Source: Amyelois transitella
Taxonomy: Eukaryota; Arthropoda; Insecta; Lepidoptera; Pyralidae
NCBI RefSeq assembly: GCF_032362555.1
Contig: NC_083514.1
Location: 3,395,001 to 3,459,000, forward strand
Length of the DNA stretch: 64,000 bases
Direction: 5' to 3'
Notes under the pieces: model-generated
Database searches by the model: none
Seen by the model: only the letters and a program-made list of their open reading frames with translations
Told to the model about the DNA's origin: nothing
Shown here: piece after piece, positions 12,001-20,844 of the stretch
Numbering within the stretch: position 1 is the stretch's first letter
Layout: every line of letters begins with the position of its first letter
Position numbers and translations under genes: made by a program

Positions 12001-13880
12001 AAGATTAACATATGTTTCCAGGTGATGGGCCCGCGCAACCGCGGCGCGGTGGAGCGGCGCTGGAGCGCGCGCCGCACGCCCGTGGCCGACATCTTCCGCG
12101 GCCGCACGCGCGTGCGCCTGCACCGCGCCGGCCACCACGACGTCACCGACGCCGTGCAGCCCTTCTTCACGCTGCAGCTCGACATCGAGGTGGGTGGGGG
12201 TTCTAGTGCTAGCTGCCGGAACTGAGAGGGAAGCCATACATGAATCAATTTGCAGAATAAATGAATCATTTGAAAAATGAGAGTATTTCCGTTCTTCACA
12301 CTTCAGCTTGCCACAGAAAGCGAAGAGGCATTGCTATTTGCGTGAAGAAGCTGATATTTCCACACATATCACAGAGTCAAGCGGAAGTTACGTCGAGGAC
12401 CATCAGATATTAGATAGATATCATCATGTTTAAAAACTATGATGTTTCATTTATTTTTCGTCTCTGAATGTGAACAAACAAATCTTGTCGACAAACATAA
12501 CTGAGTATGCTCCTCAAATTTAATCAAAATACCTTCAAAATTCAACCTAATCAAAATCATTACTCTTTTCAGCGTGCGAGCAGTGTGAAAGACGCCTTAG
12601 AGCTCTTGGCTAACAAAGACACCCTGGAGGGAGTGTCTGATGCATGGCAGCAGTTATCCTTGGAACAGCTTCCGGTGATCCTTCTCCTGCATTTGAAATG
12701 CTTCCAACTGGACCCGGAAGGTCACACGGCGAAAATCGTCAAGAATATTGACTTCAGTATAGATCTCAAAATTGATCCAAGTGAGTATGCTTTAGATTCT
12801 TCGATTCAGTCAAACAGGAATTTTGACTTATGAGATAGTCAACTTCAGTCTATAGACAAACCACCTCAATGATCATTGTAGTTTCAATATCTTAAAGAAC
12901 TTTTGTTTTTATACTGTTAAGAACCTTTACCTCGTTTCTGTCTCTATTTGCTTAAAACATGATATAATATATATGATTAATAGGTGTAAACCGTTTTTGT
13001 CACAATAAATAAATAAATGATTATTCTTACCTTACTAAAATGATGCTCATTATTTTTCGTCTCTGAAACGCGTTGATATAATCATCGCGGCTTGTGGACA
13101 TCCTAAACTGATTACATTCCACCAAACCATCAAAATCAAATATTCAATACAGCCCTCATAACAAGTTGTCGTATTATTCCAGAAATAATGTCGTCAAAAG
13201 TGAAGTACACGTCTAAACAGCGGCAGTACAAGCTGTTTGCAGTGGTGTACCATGAGGGCGTGGAGGCCGTCAAAGGACACTACGTCACGGATACTTACCA
13301 TGGTCAAGTGGGCTGGATACGGTAAGAAACTTTCTTTATTTTGTATTATAAAATTAAATTTAATTGGTTTTGCACTATCCTATGTATAATCGTCTGACTG
13401 AAATTGATTATTAACTATAGGGTGATTGATGAGTGATTGGGAAAAGGTAGTTGATGCTTACATAACATTTCTTGAGGAGGCAAATTGTATTTGGAAAAAC
13501 GATATACTTTTAGACAATCAATATACGTGTTGCAGTTGTTTAATACAACAATATCGTGTAACTGTTGTGTCACAGTATGTATGTTTAATCACCTTTTTAG
13601 TAAATAAATTATGGATACCAATAACTATGATGCCAATTTATTTTTCGTCTCTGAACATGACTTTGTGGACAAAATATACTGAGTTCCAAACACATCAACT
13701 TGATTTAACATACTCCCTTCTTGAACTAATTAATATCTTTATTCCAGGTATGATGACTCTACTGTGACCCAAGTTGGGGAATCCCAAGTGCTAAAGCCGA
13801 AACCTCCCCGTATGCCCTACCTCCTCATGTATCGAAGGCAGGACACCCTGCCAATACCACACCGCCCCAAACCGGAGTGA
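3073..13880 (+). CDS. Usp10: USP10-type ubiquitin carboxyl-terminal hydrolase, ten coding exons
   Basis: Coding exons: 3073-3090, 5237-5366, 5973-8009, 8160-8355, 8686-8911, 11233-11340, 12022-12189, 12573-12780, 13183-13321, 13748-13880 (TGA). They sum to 3363 nt with every phase closing, so about 1120 residues. USP10 is a cysteine protease that removes ubiquitin from proteins; in animals it is linked to stress granules via G3BP and to 40S ribosome rescue. The N-terminal 730 residues are Pro/Tyr-rich and probably disordered, and carry the USP10 hallmark KSWASLF near residue 590. The peptidase domain has the Cys box GLTNRSNYCYVNS (Cys about 755), GRQEDAEEFLG, the QPFFTLQLDI block, VILLLHLK, the His box KGHYVTD (His about 1063), the Asp box RYDDSTV and an ending PYLLMYRRQD. 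The protein is longer than human USP10 because of the N-terminal expansion. The family is near certain; exon 1 is the weakest part. Confidence 0.93.
3091..5236 (+). other. Usp10 intron 1, AT-rich, nothing recognised
   Basis: The intron has a gtaagc donor and a tttcag acceptor. The ORFs here are short, stop-limited and lack any family signature. No repeat with clear ends is seen. Confidence 0.5.
5237..5366 (+). CDS. Usp10: Usp10 exon 2
   Basis: Acceptor gtgtttcag and donor GTAG|gtatgt. It ends in phase 1, and G plus AT from exon 3 makes Asp, giving TEPSV-D-LSSCSSS, exactly the frame of exon 3. The text EYEFLDLSD sits where vertebrate USP10 carries its G3BP-binding FGDF motif, but here it reads FLDL, so G3BP binding cannot be assumed. 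Confidence 0.82.
5367..5972 (+). other. Usp10 intron 2, nothing recognised
   Basis: AT-rich intron between the gtatgt donor and the ccaattcag acceptor. No repeat or gene is seen. Confidence 0.6.
5973..8009 (+). CDS. Usp10: Usp10 exon 3, long Pro-rich disordered region
   Basis: 2037 nt, open throughout. It encodes a Ser-rich start, a Pro/Tyr/Gln-rich stretch (many YAPPP, YYPE and PPPP runs), a Lys/Pro/Ala-rich middle and the conserved KSWASLF near residue 590. It ends GGAG|gtaatt in phase 1, joining to AATTCC of exon 4 (Glu-Phe). The first 500 bases are much more GC-rich than the flanking introns. Long ORFs in the other frames here are by-products of the GC bias. Confidence 0.92.
8160..8355 (+). 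CDS. Usp10: Usp10 exon 4 with the catalytic cysteine box
   Basis: Acceptor attttcag, donor CT|gtaagt, phase 2. It encodes LLPRGLTNRSNYCYVNS and the following LQALVACPPFYNML block, which closely matches the USP10 Cys box. The nucleophile is Cys about 755. A Tyr precedes it where vertebrate USP10 has Trp. Confidence 0.95.
8455..8615 (+). repeat. Family B interspersed repeat fragment
   Basis: It contains ATCGTGAGGAAACCTGCAC, TTTAACCATGATC, GGTTGACCTGTAAAGGTTGCG and AATCCTGACTCACC. Related text recurs near 42745-42905 (inverted wording CCTCCGCAACCTTTGCAGGGG), 46695-46775 and 52500-52610. Confidence 0.5.
8686..8911 (+). CDS. Usp10: Usp10 exon 5, extremely GC-rich
   Basis: Acceptor gtgccccag, donor CTCGAG|gtgagt, phase 0 at the end. 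It encodes LVELCYSFSAAA, an Ala/Arg/Pro/Gly low-complexity insert, LRVLRALRPLASHEGRQEDAEEFLG and LLNSLNDEMLE. The conserved GRQEDAEE block confirms the exon. It is almost entirely G or C at third positions, while flanking introns are AT-rich. The ORFs on the opposite strand and in the other forward frame are shadows. Confidence 0.93.
8936..9205 (+). repeat. Family A repeat, rearranged copy
   Basis: It starts ATATAGTCACGTCTTTATCCCCCTC and ends CAAGAAGAATCCCAAGTTTATAAACCTTTCCCTTAGT, both landmarks of family A. The middle is replaced by an AT-rich ATAATAAT tract. Confidence 0.5.
9394..11116 (+). mobile_element. Tc1-like DNA transposon, apparently intact, in Usp10 intron 5
   Basis: The element is 1723 bp. 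Its terminal inverted repeats, 9394-9423 and 11087-11116, are identical over 30 bp (outer end CAGTGGGTTGCC). A TA target duplication flanks it (9392-9393, 11117-11118). It encodes a 344-residue DD34E transposase in two exons, in the same direction as USP10. Perfect repeats and an open transposase point to recent arrival and possible activity. Confidence 0.95.
9781..10906 (+). CDS. Tc1-family transposase, two coding exons (9781-10233, 10325-10906)
   Basis: The enzyme cuts and pastes the element at TA sites. The N-terminal paired-like HTH region (residues about 1-115) includes SQRKIAELAGVSKSVVNKIK and the GRKR hook. The catalytic Asp lies in VCFSDEST, the second in FMHDSAPCH and the Glu in PDMNPIENLWE, with 34 residues between second D and E. 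The total of 344 residues is normal for Tc1. The coding region is interrupted between EDWSK and VCFSDE by a 91-bp GT-AG intron (10234-10324); without splicing, translation stops at 10252-10254, before the catalytic core. A second intron, 9689-9772, probably lies in the 5' UTR (CAA|gtaagt ... tttttacag), ending 8 bases before the ATG. Confidence 0.92.
11233..11340 (+). CDS. Usp10: Usp10 exon 6, acidic linker
   Basis: Acceptor ctcttccag, donor AAG|gtaatt, 36 codons, both ends in phase 0. It encodes LIKLVEPEEPKDG and then an acidic run ending EEDDDDDEWK, matching the acidic insert with DEWE in vertebrate USP10. Confidence 0.92.
11651..11999 (-). repeat. Family A repeat, inverted copy beside Usp10 exon 7
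   Basis: Read on the minus strand it has the landmarks in order: ATAGACGTGA-type start (11985-11999, CCCCGCAAGGAATACAGACGTGA), the CAATTCCATTATAAAG block, GATTCAAATAGTAGGTTACTACCCC, then CTTAGTTGCCTTTTACGACAT and GTGCCGGGAAGCACACGGC. About 90 bases of unrelated text split it. It ends only 22 bases before exon 7, so it may bear on the acceptor region of intron 6. Confidence 0.65.
12022..12189 (+). CDS. Usp10: Usp10 exon 7, GC-rich
   Basis: Acceptor tttccag, donor GAG|gtgggt, 56 codons. It encodes VMGPRNR through PVADIFRGRTRVRLHR to DAVQPFFTLQLDIE, the block that follows DEWE in USP10. Like exon 5 it is almost saturated with G/C third positions, unlike the adjacent exons 6 and 8. Confidence 0.93.
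12573..12780 (+). CDS. Usp10: Usp10 exon 8
   Basis: Acceptor ctcttttcag, donor CCAA|gtgagt, ends in phase 1. It encodes RASSVKDALELLANKDTLEG, then LEQLPVILLLHLKCFQ and VKNIDFSIDLKI, the family's substrate-binding core before the His box. Confidence 0.93.
13183..13321 (+). CDS. Usp10: Usp10 exon 9 with the catalytic histidine
   Basis: Acceptor attattccag, donor ACG|gtaaga, ends in phase 2. It encodes QYKLFAVVYHEGVEAVKGHYVTD and GQVGWIR. The general base is the His of KGHY (about residue 1063). Confidence 0.94.
13748..13880 (+). CDS. Usp10: Usp10 exon 10, last coding exon
   Basis: Acceptor tttattccag. It encodes RYDDSTVTQVGESQV, then PYLLMYRRQD and a 12-residue Pro/His-rich tail before TGA at 13878-13880. 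The Asp pair in RYDD supplies the third catalytic residue. Confidence 0.94.
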
Positions 13881-14760
13881 AAGTGGTTCTGTGACGTAAT
13901 CGAGTGAAAAACTCAAGTGTTTAAGGAAGTGCCTGTAGAAATACTGTGTTGTATGCCAACGTGAAATTATTTGGTACATATAAAATTTGTTTGACATTTA
14001 AGTAAATTTCAATGATTTATTTTGAATTTAACTGTACAGTCGGGGGCAGATAATCCTGATCTCATATTCTGTAAGTTCATACAGACCGGATTAGGCTTAT
14101 CTGCCCCCAAATGACATATTTCTCTTGGTGATACAACACAGTGGACGATTTGGACAAAATATTAAGAGTGAAGTGACTGCATGTGTAAATAATGTCTATG
14201 TTAATTTGTGCCTCCTGAAAATTCTAATTGAAAATGTTTTTATGAATGTCCTAAATAATATAAGTGTATATTTGGTAGTGTATAACAATTTGGGCAGTTG
14301 TTAGACTGGAGTAAGCATCAGATTTTCACTTTATTTGCCTTAAAATTCTGTGATTGTTTATCTCTATAGCATACGTAACAACTAGCCCTTTATTTCTGCT
14401 GATTTTAATGTAATATAACTATATTCAATACAGCATTTCTGCATTGCTTGTAAGTTTGTACATAGGAATTCTTTATATATATTTTTTCTTTATAAAGTAC
14501 AAAATATTGTGTTTTGCTTTGTCGCTAATATTATTCTATGTTAATTGAAAGAATTGAAGGTTTTAAATGATAATTCTCAATAGTCAAAAGACTTACATTA
14601 TGGAAACCATGTATGATAAAGATATTTAGTGTAAATAGGAGAGCTGAGGACATTTGATAGTTTTGCGTGTTAAAAAATATATCTTTATATGACTATATAC
14701 CAGTTTAATATGAGAACCTAAGAAATAAATAAAATTATGGATATGATTAAACTATGATAT
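13881..14760 (+). other. Probable Usp10 3' UTR
   Basis: Non-coding DNA follows the stop. Overlapping AATAAA signals at 14724-14733 are plausible polyadenylation sites, and a strong hairpin lies at 14042-14108. The true 3' end cannot be fixed without transcripts. Confidence 0.45.
14042..14108. repeat. Hairpin with GGGGGCAGATAA / TTATCTGCCCCC arms
   Basis: Arms 14042-14053 and 14097-14108 are perfect 12-bp complements. Weaker pairing continues inward (TCCTGATCT against AGACCGGATTAGGC). It lies about 160 bases after the USP10 stop, so it would be in the transcript. It may be an RNA structure or a small foldback insertion. Confidence 0.7.
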
Positions 14761-17700
14761 TGGCTTTTGCAAAACATCATTAATGTCTCTTCTCTCAATA
14801 AGTATTTTACAATTTGTCTTTGGACAATATGGAATTGTGGTGTTTTATAAAGTTTAAAAAATGTAAAAAAATATTAGTAGCCGTAATTTAAATTCATGAT
14901 ACATATTATTTCTATGTTGTATAGTGTTGGGATTGATATCAAACTGGGTTTGTTGGATAAGAGCTGATGGAAAGTACAAAGTATTGAATTGTTGTGATCG
15001 CAAGTCGTGTCCCGCTATCATTTCCATACAAATACTTGACACCTATGGGTTTATTTGTTAACACAAGAATACACCTTATCTTTCCTCTCAATTTAACTTT
15101 AATGAAAATATGAGAGGGAAAATAAGACGTGCGAGAATAAGCCCTTTGCACAATCAGGCAACTGTGTAACTACGATCCAAAGTGGTATATGCTGTTAATC
15201 TGGTCACGGAGTTAAAAAGCAGTCACTCTAATTACCTAACTTAACCCCTACTGGGTCGTGGTCATATGTAGTCTGGAATCCTTCCAATGTAGGATGCAAC
15301 AGGGACAATGTCGAAAAATTATGCGAGTATTTGAGAGAAACGGTACATGACGTGGATTGAAGCAGGAACAATATGTAGCTTGAATTGCAACTTTTCGTCT
15401 AGTTATAGGTAGGTAATACAGGTCGAATTTTGGGAGGCGGCTGTCGTCATATTGGCGCTTTAGAATGCAGATTTTTTTGAGCGACTCAACTTTTTGAACG
15501 ATGAGCAATGTTGAGTGTAAGAAAGTTCATTTGTTTTGGTGCCAATATTAAAAGTTACACATATTTGTGTAGTCGCTTAATTATAAGGAATTCTTTGTTT
15601 TGTGTCGTCTCACCAAAATTTTAATAATACTTTTGATCGCTATGTGACTATTATTGGAAGTGTCAATATGACGACAGCCTGTGGTGGTGTCTCGGTGAAT
15701 CGGTGCTTCGTTGACGGACTAAATTAGGCAGTGAGCGGAATGTGTCCTTGTTATTGTGATAAGGTGTGAGTGAACTTGACAGAATCGCTTAGTTATACTT
15801 CTGTATAATATTGTTATCGTAATGATATAGTAAGTGTTAAATATAAATAGATTATTATCACGCCGTTGGCGCGTTGCGTGAAGTATGTCTGTTTTTAATA
15901 TTATTCAAAAATCCACTTGGAATCTATGTTTCATTTCTGTTGTGACAGATTTCGATATGTGAAGCGTGAATTTTATTAACTAACTGTTGCATATACTAAA
16001 TTTTACAATGTAATTTATTGTGTATATAAAGTGCATTGTTTAAGAGAGAAGATTGATGTCTTAGATAGCTTATTTGTGCTATCTTCAAGAGCATGTTGGA
16101 CCATTTGATCTCAAGACATTGTTGTTGGGAATCGTCAGATTAAATGTGGCTGTATATATCCTTCCGTAGTTATGATTAAAGGCAATACGTCAATGCCTTA
16201 TTAAGTATTGGAATGATTATATTTTGCTATTACTAAATTGACCAAAAATATGAATATTATTTAAAATTTCGTCTAAAAGCTTTTCTACTTAAGATTTTTA
16301 TGAAATGCCAACACCATTTTGAAATTGCATATTATTATGTAATGCACTTATGTCCGAATATAATGAAGAATATGTTTAAGTCTTAAATTAGTCAATTTAA
16401 CTATTGCTGTAATGAAACGAAATAGATTTTAGTTTTGTATTATAATTTCTGATTTATTACTAACTAAATAACTAAGCTTTTATATGTATAACTTGGTTGT
16501 TGTTATTTCGTTTATTTGGATTGTGGGTAGGTCATAAATTTAGTTAGTAAACGTTCTGGCAATAAGTTTCATTCTCATTACATAAGATGCCGTGATGGCG
16601 CGAAGATCAAATGTTTTTATTCACAAAAGAATCAATTTTAACTGTCATCGTTGTGCACATTGTATCGAAATAACCGACTAGTCAGTTTTATAAACCATCT
16701 ATCTACGATGATAATATAAGCACAGAAGTTTTCTTTATAATTGCAGGTGTCTCGGTTTTTTCGTCCGTTAAAACTTCAACCTACTATTTAACGCATAACA
16801 CAGCTGTGTGGATTCATAAAAAATTAACGCCAATTAAAAAAAAATCCGTTATGTATCAAATTACAGGACAACATGAAATGTGGGTATATCATTATTATTA
16901 ACAAGAAATAAAGCTTACCCCTGAAAAAATATAAATATCTTCTAGTGCATAAGTTCGTGATTTGGATAGCTAATTTACTTACCTCTGCTCACTCTACTGA
17001 GATTTTCATGTGTCGTGATAGCAACTTTTTGATGTTTTCATGTTCCTAACGCGAGTGTTTTAACGTAATCAAAACGCTTTTGTTGAGGTAGCTTTCCTTT
17101 CTAGGAACTAATGCACCGTAGAGAGGACCTATAGATCTGGATACAAGTTCTGGTCGCCCATACGAGCTAATGATTATTTTTGTTGATAAATTAAACATAA
17201 TACCGTAAAATTCAGTTTATCGCAAGTCATTAAGTCTAATTAACGATGATGCTCATTTTATGCAATCTATTTTCAAAATATTAATAACTGATACAAAACA
17301 CCATATTTGACTTGTAACTTTTATATAAATAATATTTAAATCTTTTGGTACATTTAATAAATATACTTCGGTGTGTAAAATATGTTAAATCTAATGAAAC
17401 TGGTTTTCTCTTTCGAATACATATTCAAAATTTGAGCAATTCTAGCCTGTTTTTTCTACAATCATACACTCGAATAATAGTCATAGTAGAATATCACATA
17501 CACAATTTAGTACAGCGAACTATGACGATTACAGGAAAAATGCCACTCGCTGATAATTTCATTTATACAGCTTGTTTGGTACTACAAACTAAAAATCTTA
17601 CGAATTTACATACAAATATTAAAAGCACAAGTTGAAAAATAGCGAACGGGATTAAACCATCAAACAAATATATGCTTGCATTTTAAAAAAATATTTTCAG

Positions 17701-20676
17701 AGTAATATAAAATTATTATTAAACTTGAGCTAATAATGCAACACAGGATATGTGTTGCTAGTTTTAAATATTTGATAGATTATTCTCGATTTTCTTTTTA
17801 GTTCCTGGGGATTATATTATGGTTTGGTCATATAGAGAGGACTTGTGTTAAGACTGAGCAGAATTCCCGAAGCTATTATAAGGCGTACAGCACACTTAGA
17901 TTAAGGTTTACTGAAGCAACTACTTAGTTAAGATTGTTTGGCTTATTTATGTAATGTAGTGTAGTTCAATCTAATCAGAAGAAGAATGTGTGCTCTGTTA
18001 CATGAAAATCGGTGTAACCAAAAAAAAGTTTAGCCACAAAGCACAGCGCATTTGTAAATCGAATACTTTTATCTTTATTTTGACTTATTTCATACAAATA
18101 ATTCTCAGGTGGAAGCTTCCCCTTTTTTATATCGCAGCTCTAATGAGCTAATCAGAATTATATTTTTCAATAAACATTTTGAACTTATACCCACGTAATA
18201 TATGTACGTTTGATTTTTTTTCTGCTCATATGTACAAAATATATCTATAACTGCTTGTTTAACAATGGCATTTATAATATCTAACTAGATGTGTATTATT
18301 CTTTTGTCGGCTCCTTTTGTATACGACATTGAACACGTTAATTCTGAGCTTAATATTATAAATACGTTTTTGCAATTCTGATTAAGATTTTAAATATATT
18401 TAAATAACCTTATTTTTGTTTTGAATATGTTTTTCAATCAATTTACTGCCAGCAGGATACTCATTGCTATTTTGAATTGGATGGCATCGGGATAGACAAC
18501 ACCATTGACCGTATTGCAGTTGGCTGTGAATATAACTATAAGGACGACTGAGGGATTAGTGCTGGTTTTACTCGCTCAAACCAATCGAGCATGTGATCGC
18601 GAATTTTAATGGAATTGTATTAGAGGCCACTATTATCACAAGGCGGCGCTGATTAAATCGAGTATAACCCACACTAACCCCACTGGTGTAAATGCAGTTT
18701 GCGCTCTTTAATTAAAAACTAATACTTCGTTATTTGGTCCGGTCATTTAATGATTAAAAATATATTTTCTATCGAAATTCATTGACACGTCTGTATAGAT
18801 TTACGAATTGTTACATTATGTACATTTTAGTATAAAGATTTAAACGACTTAACGTTCCTGGTAGTTTTGAATTAAAATATTATTTAGCGTAGTTTTTTTT
18901 ATCAAATATATTTCAACGTGAATAACTGTCCCTATAACAACGTCGCTCAAATATACCAACGTTTTGGTAGACTCATTTTAAATAAAGCAAACGATAGCCG
19001 AATGAAAAAGCAGCCATTTTGCTATTTTGTTGGCTTTCAATTAATATGAAAATCGTTCAATCTGCGGCGGCTCATAAGCAATTTAATATTTAGATTTAAA
19101 CAATAGTTACAATATTACCATAAGAATCATTGCAATCACTATTTGTCTAATATATATATCAACAGTATTTAGTGTTTAACGCTTATAAAAATTATATGCG
19201 CATATAATGAATGTTAGACTACGAATCAAATTACGATCATATTAGTGAATGTTAAACGCTTCAATCGAAATAAAAAGAGAGCTTATCAGTTATGAGTAGT
19301 AGAATTAAGAATTGTATTTCTTTAAGAGACCCGCTCTCATCCTTTAGCTGCACAAAACGTGATATGGATGTAGTAAACATAGTTTGTCGCTTCTTCACGA
19401 ATACGTACGCCTAAATGGAGAATTTAATATTAAATGCAAAGCACACGTGTCAAATTTTATCGATGTGATGTTCGTACCTTGTCTAAAATCAACTTATTTC
19501 TCATTTTCGACGAATGACTGGTGCTATTTCGAGGAGAGGCAATCAACAATTTGGCTCTTCTGTGCGTGATGTTGAAGCTAGAAATGCATAATGTTTAAGC
19601 CATACATAGCTACTCATCCGGCCAACCGCCGTCAGGCGACGTAATAAGAACAAGCGTATCTTAAAATCGCATCTAGTCTCCAGACCTTTTTGGTGCAATC
19701 AATGTTTATAGATTGTCATAACTACGTTACCGTTTCTGGATTTTCTGATTGATCTGAAATAACTTCGTGCTTTTTAGATTTCCATATAAATGTGCAATAG
19801 AATGCTAAAGTAAAACAATATGATAACAGAAAACAATGAATGTGTTGGCGGTCTATCTACTTAGGTTAATGGTGTATGTAATAACATTAATTTTAATATT
19901 ATTTTTATATGAGAAGTTCATTATTTAAGTTTCAGTTAATTTTAGTGTTAAGATCCAAGGCTGTATTAATGTGGAGTGTTTTCCCCAATGAAAGAGAAAC
20001 TTATGTATTATGTTTGAAACTATTTGATTAAAAATGTGTTAAAATACTCCCGTTGGTTGTAATAGACCACGACATACAAATAAAAAAGACGAAAAAATAT
20101 ATAAAAATACAAATTATCGTATGTTTGTTGTCTATTATAATCGAATTTCCTAAGTTGTTATGTGGATATGTGTGTATGACTAATATAAAATAATCCTTTA
20201 TTTTGGTAACAAATTGGTGTTATGAAAATTTTGTGAATAAAATATGGTGTCATTCTGAAATAATCTTTTCTTCGGTTTCCCAGCATTTAGGTACGTATTT
20301 TCAGTTTATTGTTGCAATAGGACAAATTTTAAATATACACAGTATAAGATTGTTTATTCAGATATTCATTAAAAGTTCTGTGGGTCCAATACTATTATGT
20401 TGTACAAAAATAACACTTTATTTTTGTTACCACACTGTACAATATCACAAAACCGTAATAATCATTAGAAAACTTTACAAACGATCATTATCGATACAAA
20501 TCACTTCTCGCTGCGCACTATATTCTGAAAAGGAAAAAAGGAACTCTTATATTAGTTGTATTTCAAAAATAACTTTGTTAACAAGAGGTTTTCCTGAAAG
20601 CTGAGATAGGTTTTGCAAGATACTCATTTACATTTTTAAAACTTGAGCCTTAAAAATCTTCTAAAATTGTGATATT
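14761..20676. other. Gene-poor region between two convergent genes
   Basis: USP10 ends from the left and the SLC6 gene ends from the right. I find no ORF with a family signature and no transposon with clear ends. The longest frame (20203-20604) starts at a non-ATG codon, is rich in Ile/Phe/Tyr as random AT-rich DNA is, and resembles nothing I know. Confidence 0.5.
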
Positions 20677-20844
20677 TCAAATAAATTTTAATTGGATAAA
20701 TATAATACTAACCCGGACTCTGATCTTGAAAATGGCGTAAAACGTCATGACGAAGAATATTGGCGTGATCGTCTTCATCACTAGCAGCCACCCCACCATA
20801 GCTCCATGGGGAGGCCACAGTCCAGTGCCGGTCAGAAACATGAA
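20677..20844 (-). CDS. SLC6-like exon 11 (TM12), terminal as drawn
   Basis: Acceptor ttgtag before TTCATG. It encodes FMFLTGTGLWPPHGAMVGWL and the rest of TM12, ending FKIRVR. Reading on gives eleven more residues to TGA at 20677-20679. A donor-like CGG|gttagt lies at 20712, so the gene may instead splice to a C-terminal exon that I did not find. Confidence 0.75.
   Translation of the reverse strand, partial: FMFLTGTGLWPPHGAMVGWLLVMKTITPIFFVMTFYAIFKIRVRVSIIFIQLKFI

Noticed and set aside
20203..20604. 133-codon plus-strand ORF
   Set aside because: It starts at a non-ATG codon, has AT-driven composition, no signature and no splice partner.
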